Assembly (NCBI GenBank): GCA_026745465.1
Contig: JACYXH010000509.1
Coordinates: forward strand, 62,001-126,000
Origin: Lota lota
Lineage: Eukaryota; Chordata; Actinopteri; Gadiformes; Lotidae
DNA length: 64,000 bases
Direction: 5' to 3'
Below, one piece after another: positions 54,154-64,000 of the stretch. Below the pieces are notes generated by a model. That model did not search any database. It was not told the DNA's origin and saw nothing but the letters and a program-made list of their open reading frames with translations. Position numbers and translations under genes: made by a program. Within the stretch, counting starts at the first letter, position 1. The number at the start of each line of letters is the position of its first letter.

Positions 54154-55200
54154 ACGTAACGGCAGCCCGCATGGTAGAATACACACAATTATTAAGAAAC
54201 ATCAAACGTTTTACCCATATACCCAAACCAAGTGTATAATAAACCAATAGACGTTTTAGCAGCGTTGTTTTATTCTACGTGCCAACAGCAATACTTTCAC
54301 ATACAACAGTCTCACCCTTAAGGGTGAGAGATTCACAGTGCTACGAGTGCCTTCAAACAGTTTAACAGCACTACAAAAAATACAACTACAGATCCCAGAG
54401 ATATTAAGGCAGTGGGGTGTGTGATGGTCAGAAGGCCGATGTTAAAGAACAGTCCCTTATGTTCAACATAGTCATGCCATTTACCAAAGCCAAACAGTGC
54501 AGAATGCCTCTTTGTCCTAATTAAATGTGTGCATGAAGAAGTAACACATTTTACACTCATTACGCAACAGCAAGTCTCTATTCAACGCTTAGGTGGGACT
54601 AGTGTTTGCACTGGTGCACATGAAGTGGAATAAGATCAGTGCGTCTTCCACAGTTCTTGATAAAACAGCTCCTGGTCAGTACACCTGTGGCAAACTCGAC
54701 AAACTCCATCTCATCCTTTCATCCTTTAAAGTGGTCTACGTGTTCGCAACACAAAACAAAAAAACAGAACATAAATATATAGTACGGGGGGAGGGGGGGG
54801 GGAATAAACGTACATCAATCAAATATATTATGTCTGATGAATTCTGAAAGGAAAATAAATCTAGGGGGAAACAACTAAAATGGTCACCATATTCCCTACA
54901 GCAACACTTCAAGCAGGTATTTCTCAGTGAATTAGGAGATAAAATGGGGCTGAGGAGGGCTGCGAGGGCAGAGAAAGAACACCAGGAGACTTGGGGAGGG
55001 GGGCTTTCATACAGTGGATCACCATACATGGAGCGGAAAGCAGGCAGGTCCATCTGTGAGTCATGCACTCATGCTCTACAAGTCTTCGTCTCTGTGCACG
55101 TGTGCACACACGCTCGAACCACAGCAAGCGTTAAGATGACGACACTTAAATAATAAACCCGTTGCACAGAAGGCAGTGGTGAACAAACTTTCACTTGCTT

Positions 55201-55276
<76 letters not shown>

Positions 55277-55620
55277 CAAGTCATATGCTTAAAAAAAAAC
55301 ACATGAAATTGTCTGTTTAAGGCAGACCTTTAAAAAGGGAAAGCTGACATTTTCAGCACTGGATTCTCCCCCCGATTGGAAAATATAGCTCTATTACATA
55401 AAACAAACACTCAGAAGGCTGGCGGAAAATAACAATAGGAATAAAATAACAACCCATTTGGTCCATACACAACAAGCGTGTAAGGCTAATATTTGTGGTA
55501 CAACCTAATCTGTCCCTTATTACACCTCCTCTATAATGTGGAAGGTGACCACTGGTCCCTAATGACATCCATACACATCTAAAAGGCCTCCTATGTGAAG
55601 GAACTAAGGCATCCATCAGT

Positions 55621-55848
55621 CTATGTGGTGGACCTGTTCATCTCCCTGATAGTCCTGTAGATGCTTGGCAGGAGGACGTACTTGCTGGTAGCCGGGGAGG
55701 TGCTGGGTGATGCTGGTTGCCAAGGATACCAGCGGTCCATTGAGCGAGCCTCCATATGCAGCTTCCTTTGATTCTGCCCATAGAAACCAGCGAGGAAGAC
55801 AATGAGAAAACAAACAAATCCCACGCCCACTTTATTCCATACAGAATA
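55621..55848 (-). other. Possible alternative last exon encoding a membrane-spanning tail
   Basis: Directly downstream of the CENP-F-like stop an open frame encodes VWNKVGVGFVCFLIVFLAGF followed by a basic stretch and about 50 more residues, ending MNRSTT. A candidate acceptor (AACCAG before GGACAACG, near 55848) would join in the same phase as the preceding exon. The pyrimidine tract is poor, so it may simply be 3' UTR. I do not recognise the peptide. Confidence 0.5.
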
Positions 55849-55889
55849 TTGAATGGTAGGCGTTGTCCCTGGTTACCTGGCGCCAGTGT

Positions 55890-58800
55890 CTAGTCCGTCT
55901 CCTCCGTGGGGGGCGTGGCCGTGTGTGGGAGGGGCACGGCGGGCGCGCCCAGCAGACCGCGCCTCACTATGTAGGGGCACGAGGGGCCGCTGGGAATGTC
56001 GGCGAACCCTGGGGGGACGGAAAGCATAAACGATGAGACGAGCGGCCGGACACAGGCCCCGTCGGCTAGCCGCTCCGCCCCGCGCCGGCCGAGGGGCGGC
56101 TGCGTGGCCCGTCTGTCTGCACGTCGTCGACCCCGCCCTGCACTTGCCCTTCATCACCGCCTCGGGGAGGCCGTAGGGCTCGTACTCCGTGTCGTCGAAG
56201 GCGGCCGACAGCTGGCTGCGGTTGCGGCGGATGCGCTCGGCCAGGCGGGCGGGGTCGGCCGGGATGGGGAAGGAACCGGAGAACAGCGGCCGCCCGCTCG
56301 CCCCGGCGCTCGCCCCGGCGCTCGCCCCGGCGCCCGCTGCTCCCTCCTCCTCCTCCACCACCACCTCCCCCTCCACCACCACCTCCACCCCCTCCTCCTC
56401 CTCCTCCACCCCCTCCTCGGTCTGAGTGCAGGCGTGGTGGAGCCGGGCCGCGGCGGCGGGCAGCGGAGAGGCGTGGGTTTGAGTGGCGGCGGTCCGTCCG
56501 GAAGGCCGCGGGCGCGTTTGCCGCAGCGGCGCCCCGGTCTGCGGCGCCACTGGCGGGGCGTCTTTGGGGACGCGGCGCTGATCGCTGGACGCTCTCTGGA
56601 AGGCTCCGTGCGGCGGCGGCGGCGTAGCGACCTGAGGGTGGGTGGTGTCCACGTTTTCTTTGTCGGAGCCCTAGGAGGAGAACATGGGGGTTCAGACCGT
56701 CGGACTCAGCAGTTTGAACTCCTTTGCCAGAGGCTTCCACACGACTTCACATCAGTTGATACGGATTCTGCATTTCCTCCTTGGTTGGTCAGATCAGGTA
56801 CTCTCGCTAATAAGTGATGGGTCAAGAGGTCAAGAGGTCAAGCGTTGAACCAAAAAAAAGAAGCGACTGAACGAGTGACGTCACTGGAAGGTCGGCTCCA
56901 GTAAACGATCCGGTTCATCGAGACCACAATACATCGAGACCACACCGGTTTAAGAACTGTTTCAAGAGTTACAAGGAGAGGGAAGATCACCCCATCGTCG
57001 ATGAGGTCATCGGTGTCCTGTGGTACGTAGGTCTTCTCAACGTCCAACACACCCTTTGTCTCCGTCAGGTCACTGTGCTGCACTCTTGTGGGAAAATAAA
57101 CAACACCGTTTCGGTTAATATCCCAACCACAAGTATTGGGAATACCGTCAGTTGTAAATGTAAGTTCATACTGCTAGTCAAACATTATACTTGCATGTCT
57201 GGGGTGTGTTTCTGGAGTCAAAGTATACTTTTATTTTGAGTAGAGAGCTGGGGACAGAATCATCTGTACTGTGGATCTGACAGCCAACCAAGATGTTTCA
57301 TGTGAGTCGAGATTTACGATCCTAGACAATCCTAGTCTAATGCTAGACAACATCTCATCTCACATCAAACATTTAAATTACATCAGTGTGAGTGTGTGTG
57401 AGAGAGTGAGTGTGTGAGAGAGTGTGTGTGTGAGTGAGTGAGTGAGTGAGTGAGTGAGTGAATGTGTGAGAGTGTGTGAGTGAGTGAGTGAGTGAGTGTG
57501 AGAGTGAGTGAGTGAGTGAGTGAGTGAGTGAGTGAGTGAGTGAATGTGTGAGAGTGTGTGAGTGAGTGAGTGAGTGAGTGAGAGAGAGAAAGAGTGTGTG
57601 TTACCTGCAGGTGAGCATGGTGCCTTGTAGTTTTCTAGAAGAGCAGGACAGGAACAGGTGGTCCTCTCGGATCACGGTCAGAGTGCCTCTGTCCTGCAAC
57701 ATGTCCTTTGTTGCCTCAGGCTCCTCAGCGCCCAGCGTAGGAGCCAGACCATCCACCTCCACAGCGCCTCTGGGAGACTGGGAGCACTGTGGCCGTCTGA
57801 GGGAGCCATTTAGAGACGGCGTCGGATCCTTGAGGCCCAGGCTGTGTTCCTGGGGCCTGGCGGCTGGAGTGCGAAGGGAGGCCAGTCTCCACAGAACCAG
57901 CTCCTCAGCTTGCTTCTCCCTCTCCTCAGACACAGCCCCGAGCTCGGCCTGCAATGCCACCACCTGGCAGGGAGGGAACGACAAGAAACAGAAGGCATAA
58001 CAACTAAAATATGAATACAAAATGTTTAGAGAATTTCCCCAGTGGTTATTTTTAGGAAGACTGGTAGTTCATTTCAGAATCATGCATATGTCAGGGTTTC
58101 CCACATCGGTCTAAACTCCTCTAAATGAAGCCTCTACCAAAAGTTCACTTTTTACATTAGGAGGACAACGTGCCTGTTCATGTCAGCATCTGCGTTCAAT
58201 TTGACATCAAATGAATGTTCCTATTAGCCTAATATACTAATTAGGCTAATTAATATAATACAATCAATGAAATCAAAAAGAGCACCGTCTCTGCGGAGAC
58301 GAAGGGCTTCAGTCTCTCTGATTACGCCCGGTATTCACACCCGATCACGACGAAATGTTGAATGTGAATGAGGCGTTTCAGCCTATAGAGCAAATGTGTC
58401 ACCGTTAACCTTTGCATAACAGTGAAAATACCTTACAGCGTACCAACGGAGAGAATCCTTTTCACCAGCGCGATTAGGTGTGTGCGTAATCTCTGCCTGT
58501 TGTGAGTCGTATTTTTTAGTGTACGCTTGTGTCCTTAAAGCACAGAGAGTCCACAATAAGCTATCCGCAATAAAGCGATGTAAAAAGGGGCGCGAAAGGC
58601 AGACTCAGCGCTCCAACTGCTCTAACCCGCTCTTTTTGCCCCCGCTTTAGGGCCCTTGTTTCTGGCTACAGCAGCCTATATAACCTGGTTGATTTGGTTA
58701 TTATAATGCAAATTAATATATACATTTTTAAACCCACGATTGTTTGACTGCCAGAATTCGCTTGCCTCTTTCTCGTTAAGCATTTCCCCTTCCCCTTCCA

Positions 58801-61800
58801 CTAAACCCTGTATGCATGATGGGCAAAAGGCAAACAAAGTCGACTAGGCCCACCTGCTGCGCCATGCGGCTGACCAGAGCCAGAGAGTCTTGTTCCTTCT
58901 CGCCCTCTCTGGCATCTTCACTGCTCACTCCATCATCCCGGCTGACCTTCACTTCCTGCCATCCCTCGCTGCCGCCACCGAGTGGCATCCCCGCCACGCG
59001 CTCCCGCTCCTCTTCAGGGGCCCAGGAACCGGCTGTGCAGGGCTCCGTCTTTGGGCTTGGGTCTGCGTCTTGGCCCCTGGCCCCTGAGGCAGGGGGGTCC
59101 TCCTCCACCAACCCACCGCGACCTGGCAGCATCTCCGGCCGGGAAGAGGGCTTCTCCTGCGCTGCCGCGCCGTCTTCACCCTCTCTGCCCGGCTCACTGC
59201 AGACCAGCGGTGGGTGTGCAGGAGGCAGGGCGTCCGCGGTGTGGGCACGGACGCCCTGGAGGGCCCTTGACGACGGTGCTCCTGCTTCCCGGTCAGGTCT
59301 TTGGTCCCACGCCTGGCCTTGGTCGCCGCTAGCTGCGTGATTGACGGTGTCTCTGGAGGACGATTCCCACGGAGAGGCTGCGGTGTGAAGTTCAGAGCAT
59401 CTGCCTGCACCTGGATCCGTCGGGACTGGGGCCGTCCCTCCCTCCCTGGGGGCCGTCCCTCCCTCCCTGGGGGCCTTCCCTCCCTCCCTCGGAGCCGTCT
59501 TGGCCGTGAGCTGGGCCAGCTCCTGCCTGCAGCACTGCAGTTCCCCTTCCAGGCTGAGGAGGGCGCTCTCCTTCTCCTGCAGCTCAGCCAGCAGGCCTGT
59601 GATGTGCTGGCTCTGCAGCTCAAAGGCCGAGGTCAACTGCTGGGTCTGACAGGTCACCTGGAGAGTGGAGGGATGGACAGATAGAAGGGTGAAGGGATGG
59701 GCAGAGAAAGTGAAAGAGAGAAAATAAACTAAATAAGCCATTGATTCAGCAATACTTCAAATAATATTCTTATTTTCATGTTTAATGGGTTGGCTGAATT
59801 ACTAGCACTGCATAAAGCCCCAATATGCAAAACATGTTAAGGTGTTTTTTGGTCGTCATAAAGTCAACAATGTGGAACCACTTCAATACAATACAACAAT
59901 GAATTATGATATACAGCAGCTGGCCTGCGGTAATGTGTAGACAAGTACAAAGTAGCAAGCTAGTGTGCAGGAAAATGTTTATGTGTTGTTTGACAACAGT
60001 CCAGTCCCAGTCCAGTTGAGGAACTATTTGTGCTGGCGGAGCCAAATACATGATTAAATAAACAAACAATCATCTGTTGTTGCTTATTAATGTTAACTTG
60101 TAGAACTGTTGTATCAAAGCAATTTCCCACTCAAGGTCGTGCGGCCTCCTACCTATGACCGAATCACAGCCGTACTGAAATTCAACATAGCAGCACTCCC
60201 TCTTGTTCCATATTATCTTATATGTCATATAATTACAATAACAGTAAATGAATCATTGTGCTTAGAGACGCAGCAAAAACATTGAATCTGCCATAATCTG
60301 ATCCATTACTAGCATGGATCCAGAACAGTTTGGGGTCAAATGATGCTTGATGCATAGGTCTACCAAAAAAAGAAAAGGTCTACAAGCTCTTTGTACCCAC
60401 CTGGGACTGCAGGGCCTCTAGTTTAGCTTGGCACTGCTCGGCACGCCGGGCCATTCCTGTCTTCTCTTCCCGCAGGCGCGCCACCTCCCTGGCCAGGTCA
60501 GGGGGGGTGGGGGTCTCAGGACAGACGGGGGCTCCACTGAGCTCCTGTGATGTGGCGTCCTCCAGGTCAGGGCTGGTCCCCTCCATCGGGCTTGCCCCGG
60601 CGCTTGAAAGCAGCGGGGGTTCAGGGAGTCCGGCCACCTGGTCTTCCTTCAGGATCAGCCCCGCGGTGGTCTGCGAGGCGGCTGCGTTGAGCTGATTGGC
60701 GGTGTGGCAGAGGAAGCGGTTGAGCTCGGGCGAGGGGAGGAGGGGCTGGTTGTCGTCGAGGCCCGGGCAGAGGTCGGCGATGTTAGCGTTGAGCTTGTCG
60801 TCGCGGCGGAGCGTCAGGTACGCCAGGGGGCTGTTGGCCTCCGGGCGTGGGATCTCCTTCTCTCCACGCCGCCTCAGCTCCTCCAGCTCTGCCTCCAGCT
60901 CAGCCAGCCGGACGCTCAGCTCCACCTTTTCCTCCGCGTCCACGCCAGTCCCCGTACCCTTCTTCCGCTCCTCTTCCTCCCTCTGTCTCTCCTCTCGCTC
61001 CAGGGCCAGCTGGGCCCGGGCCTCGGACAGCTGTGCTTTCATCTGGATGTTCAGCTCCATCAACTCCTGCTCCCTGTCCTCTCGTCCCTGCTCTCCCCGT
61101 GCCTCCTTCTCCACCTCCTCTTTTTCCTTACTACTCAGCTGCGCTTGCAGGGAGACCAGAGCCTTCCTAAGCCTCTCCGTCTCCGAGCGTTCCCGCTCCA
61201 GCTCCGCTTTCCTCCCCCGCTCCTGCTCCTCCAACTCGGCCTCGCGGCCCGTGCGCTTTTTGCTCAGCTGCTTCAGCCGGGTCCTGGCCTCCGCCTCGGC
61301 CCTCCGCTGGGTCTCCAGGTCCTCCAGGCGCCGCTGGAGCTCCTCGCGCGCATCCCGCAGCTCCGAGCTCAGCGCTGCGTTCTCCCTGCGGAGGGCGACC
61401 GCGTCTGCTCCCTGTTCTCTGGGCGGGACACGAGCCTCAGCGGCGGCCTCTGACGGCGAGGAGAGCGAGGCGTGCGCTTGGTCCGCGGCGGCGCTCTTCG
61501 GCGTCCCAGCGCTGTCGGCAACGATCACGTCGTCGTCGGCGTCGTGCTGGGGTTTCCGGCCCCCCTGTGGGCTCTCAGAGTCCGTGGACCTGGCCGACAT
61601 GGCTGCCATGTGCTCCGCGTCGATGCCTTCCCCCGGTTCTCTGTCCATGGGGTACTTGGGGGCCGTCTGATGCCCTCTGCCCTGCTCGCGCCGCTGCTGC
61701 TCTCCGGGGGGCTTCTTGCTGGGGCCCGAGGGCCGGGGCTCCGGAGGGGCCAAGCTCTGACCCAGGGAGCAGTGCTGGCGGGGGGCAACGGGAAGAGCCA

Positions 61801-62866
61801 GGGCTGCATTTTGCTCTGGGGAAGGGAACGAGAGATCAATAAATAACTAGACACCCGCATCACAGTGTAACTGTATTAATCATCACATGTTGATATACAC
61901 AGACTGTGCCCTTGTGAATGAATGAACATAGTTGGCCAGCAGGGGGCGGCGGTGAGTAAGGATCGGGGTATGAGAGATTTTGTCAGAAGGGTAGATGTCA
62001 TCATATGTACTTCATACTCTTCTGCATTATCAATTGGACTCTAATAATCCTCCGCCTCCGACAACAATCTCTCCTTCAGCAGCTCTGTCAGGCCTCATCG
62101 CCACCGCTCTCCTCCTCACCCCTCAGCTCCTTCAGGAGGAGCAGGGCGTCGTCTCGCTCCTGCGTCACTCTCCTCCCCTCCTCCTCCAGGGACTTCCCTC
62201 TCCTGGCGCTTTGTTCCAGGCTGGCTGCCACGCCCTGCGCCTCGCGCAGCGCCTCCTAGTGCACACGGCGGGCGCCCACGGTCAAACAAGAAGAAACAAA
62301 GACACCAGGAAACACGCATGTTGCACAGTGAACCAGGTAGTCCAACTGGTTATTACCCGGAGAGTTCACACAAATCAATCACAGCTTGCTGTAAACCATG
62401 TAAGGAGAACTAGACGTTTTTCTTATTTCTTTCTGGGTGTGATGAAAGTGTTCTCCAATCTAATCTAACATGGGATCTAATTACTATTCCAATCTCAAAT
62501 ACCATTTTCCATCTTTCTGCTTGAGCATAAGAGCATTCTAGCATTACCTGACTGACTGTTGTCATGATGGACTCCAGGTTTAAAGTGGTTGCCTCTTAGG
62601 CAACACTTAAACAGGGAGTAGATGCAAATAAACGTCATAGTCGAAGCCACAGATTTAACACCAGGTGGGTGCATTGTTGTTCCCCTGACATTAACAGTTG
62701 CTGTGCCTGAATTGTCTATATAGCTTGTTATCCTGGCAATCATTAACACTGAGCAACACTTGACTCCTGACATATGGTCAAGTGTGATGCTGTTTAAAAA
62801 TGAATCGACTTCTTTATGTGCTTACTGCTGAGGCAATGAATTATAGATGAAGCCATATATGTAGAA

Positions 62867-62935
<69 letters not shown>

Positions 62936-63058
62936 CGTCAGTTTGGCTTGTGTCTGAGCCTCCTTCTTCTCGCTCTCCTGCAGCTGTCCCTCTGTCCATT
63001 TAAGCTTGGCTTTGAGCGTCTCCACTTCTCTCTCCAACGTCTGCTTCAGGAGGGACAA
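55890..63058 (-). CDS. CENP-F-like coiled-coil protein, C-terminal exons (5' end outside window)
   Basis: Exons: 63058-62936, 62255-62120, 61816-60401, 59657-58854, 57963-57605, 57084-56991, 56670-56148 and 56008-55890 (TAG); all phases agree. Exons 1-4 are rich in heptad coiled coil (LSLLKQTLEREVETLKAKL; ELQSQHITGLLAELQEKE) with long acidic/Pro-rich linkers. The exon at 56670 begins with a KEN box (SDKENVD), a typical APC/C-Cdh1 degron. The end reads DTEYEPYGLPEAVMKGFADI and SCPYIVRRG. From memory human CENP-F has the near-identical TEFEPEGLPEVVKKGFADIP and SPYILRR in its Rb-binding C-terminal region. CENP-F is a cell-cycle-regulated kinetochore and nuclear-matrix protein that binds dynein regulators and microtubules. 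Here the protein ends about 23 residues later at EETD, without the CAAX farnesylation box of human CENP-F. The intron after 56148 uses a GC donor. CCDC88B, a coiled-coil gene of human 11q13, was considered but lacks this tail. Confidence 0.5.
57384..57590. repeat. (GAGT)n array
   Basis: Tetranucleotide repeat with GTGAGAGTGT interruptions, immediately downstream of exon 57963-57605 in transcript sense. Confidence 0.5.
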
Positions 63059-63261
63059 CTGGCAGAGAGACAATGAGAGTCATAAAAAAATAAAGAATCC
63101 AAAGAACACCATGAAATACCATAAATGGACAAACATGACGGGAAATAAAAGAAGGTCAAAAACGGAAAAAGTGCCAGTTGCAATCATGACTAAAACATGA
63201 AGAAAGGGATTTAAAAAGGTGTCAAACGGAATAGGAAGGAAGCAAGGAGAGACTCATAGCA

Positions 63262-63896
63262 AGGGTTGGGTACCGATACCCATATAATGGGTCTCAACAC
63301 AGATTTAGTTACTCCACTTCGGTTTTTAGTTATTGTATTTGTATTTGGGTTTTAAGGTGATGGACAACAGAAGTCCGCAATGGGAATGAGGTTAGGCAAC
63401 AGTGTGGCTGAATAAAGATAGGGCATTTCGGACTTTGAGGAAGTTCAAACCGCACCAAACTCAATAATAATTGAGTGTATTATTTGAGAGGAGTACAAAT
63501 GTACTTTTTGACATCTTCTGGAAAAACTATTAAGTCGTTGTGTCGGACACCTCTCTGAGGAAATCGTTATTTTACGTTTTTAGATGCTGTTGTCCATCAC
63601 TACAGTGATGTAAATAGTTATATAACAAAAACAGACTTGCGATTTGTTGTTTGTATTTTATATATATATACATATGCATATACATACACACTAATATATA
63701 TATATATATAAGTATATTAGTATATTAATTAACAATTTAATTGCCTTGTTTGTGTTTTCTATTCAAGTATATAAATTAACAAATGAATTGCCTTGGCAAT
63801 AAAAAATAAATAAACAGATTACATAATCTTGTTGGTACCTTTTGAAGGCATCACTTTCAGCGATAAAAAATAACATTTCAAACGATACCCAACCCT
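63262..63896. mobile_element. MITE-like element with AGGGTTGGGTA inverted ends
   Basis: AGGGTTGGGTACCG (63262-63275) and the reverse complement of 63883-63896 (AGGGTTGGGTATCG) match in 13 of 14 positions. About 635 bp, no coding capacity. No clear target duplication could be read, so the superfamily is open. It lies upstream of the first visible exon of the CENP-F-like gene. Confidence 0.5.
63357..63600. repeat. Nested inverted repeat inside the MITE-like element
   Basis: GTGATGGACAACAG (63357-63370) and its perfect reverse complement (63587-63600) enclose about 216 bp. It could be a second insertion or an internal stem. Confidence 0.5.
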
Positions 63897-64000
63897 AAGC
63901 TAATGCTAAGGTATTTGGAAGAGGGGAGAGACCTTGGATCATTTCTGTCTAATCAAACTCCTGTAGTTTATGTTGATCAAGAATCAGAAGGACATTAAGT

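Noticed and set aside
60696-61670. 324-aa Ser/Arg-rich plus-strand frame
   Set aside because: It is the antisense of the coiled-coil exon 61816-60401.
55890-63058. CCDC88B as identity of the right-hand coiled-coil gene, suggested by 11q13 synteny
   Set aside because: The tail GLPEAVMKGFADI with KEN box fits CENP-F; no CCDC88-type features were seen.

Overview
The window is nuclear DNA from a ray-finned (teleost) fish. The evidence is spliced vertebrate genes with GT/AG introns, vertebrate-only families (ATG2A, a TGF-beta ligand, a TRAAK-type K2P channel, a CENP-F relative), fish-type DNA transposons, and a very high density of long microsatellites and homopolymers. Such extreme tandem-repeat density is known from cod-like fishes, so a gadiform is a guess; nothing here proves the order.

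Layout. 1-27.5 kb (+): the 3' 40 visible exons of atg2a (lipid transfer in autophagy); the start lies left of the window. One 5-kb intron (11.7-16.75 kb) holds an apparently intact multi-exon DNA transposon on the minus strand. 29.9-31.2 kb (+): trmt112, complete, 4 exons. 33.5-38.7 kb (+): a complete 7-exon, 416-aa TGF-beta precursor closest to TGF-beta2. 50.3-44.6 kb (-): kcnk4 (TRAAK K2P potassium channel), 6 exons, with apparent frameshifts in GC-rich homopolymers of its last exon. 63.1-55.9 kb (-): the C-terminal exons of a coiled-coil protein whose tail carries the CENP-F C-terminal signature and a KEN box; its 5' end lies right of the window. Spaces between genes hold mini- and microsatellites, MITE/hAT-like elements and an 18S rRNA fragment.

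Context. From memory, ATG2A, TRMT112 and KCNK4 all lie in human 11q13. TGFB2, KCNK2 and CENPF lie together in human 1q41, a region paralogous to 11q13 by the early vertebrate genome duplications. A TGFB2-like gene, KCNK4 and a CENPF-like gene side by side therefore looks like the fish 11q13 counterpart keeping two members (TGFB and CENPF) that mammals lack at that locus. This is the most interesting point in the window. The next is the intact transposon gene, which I could not assign to a named superfamily.

Exon borders were placed by eye from reading frame, splice consensus and remembered human proteins; no alignment or search was run. The genes do not form an operon-like unit.
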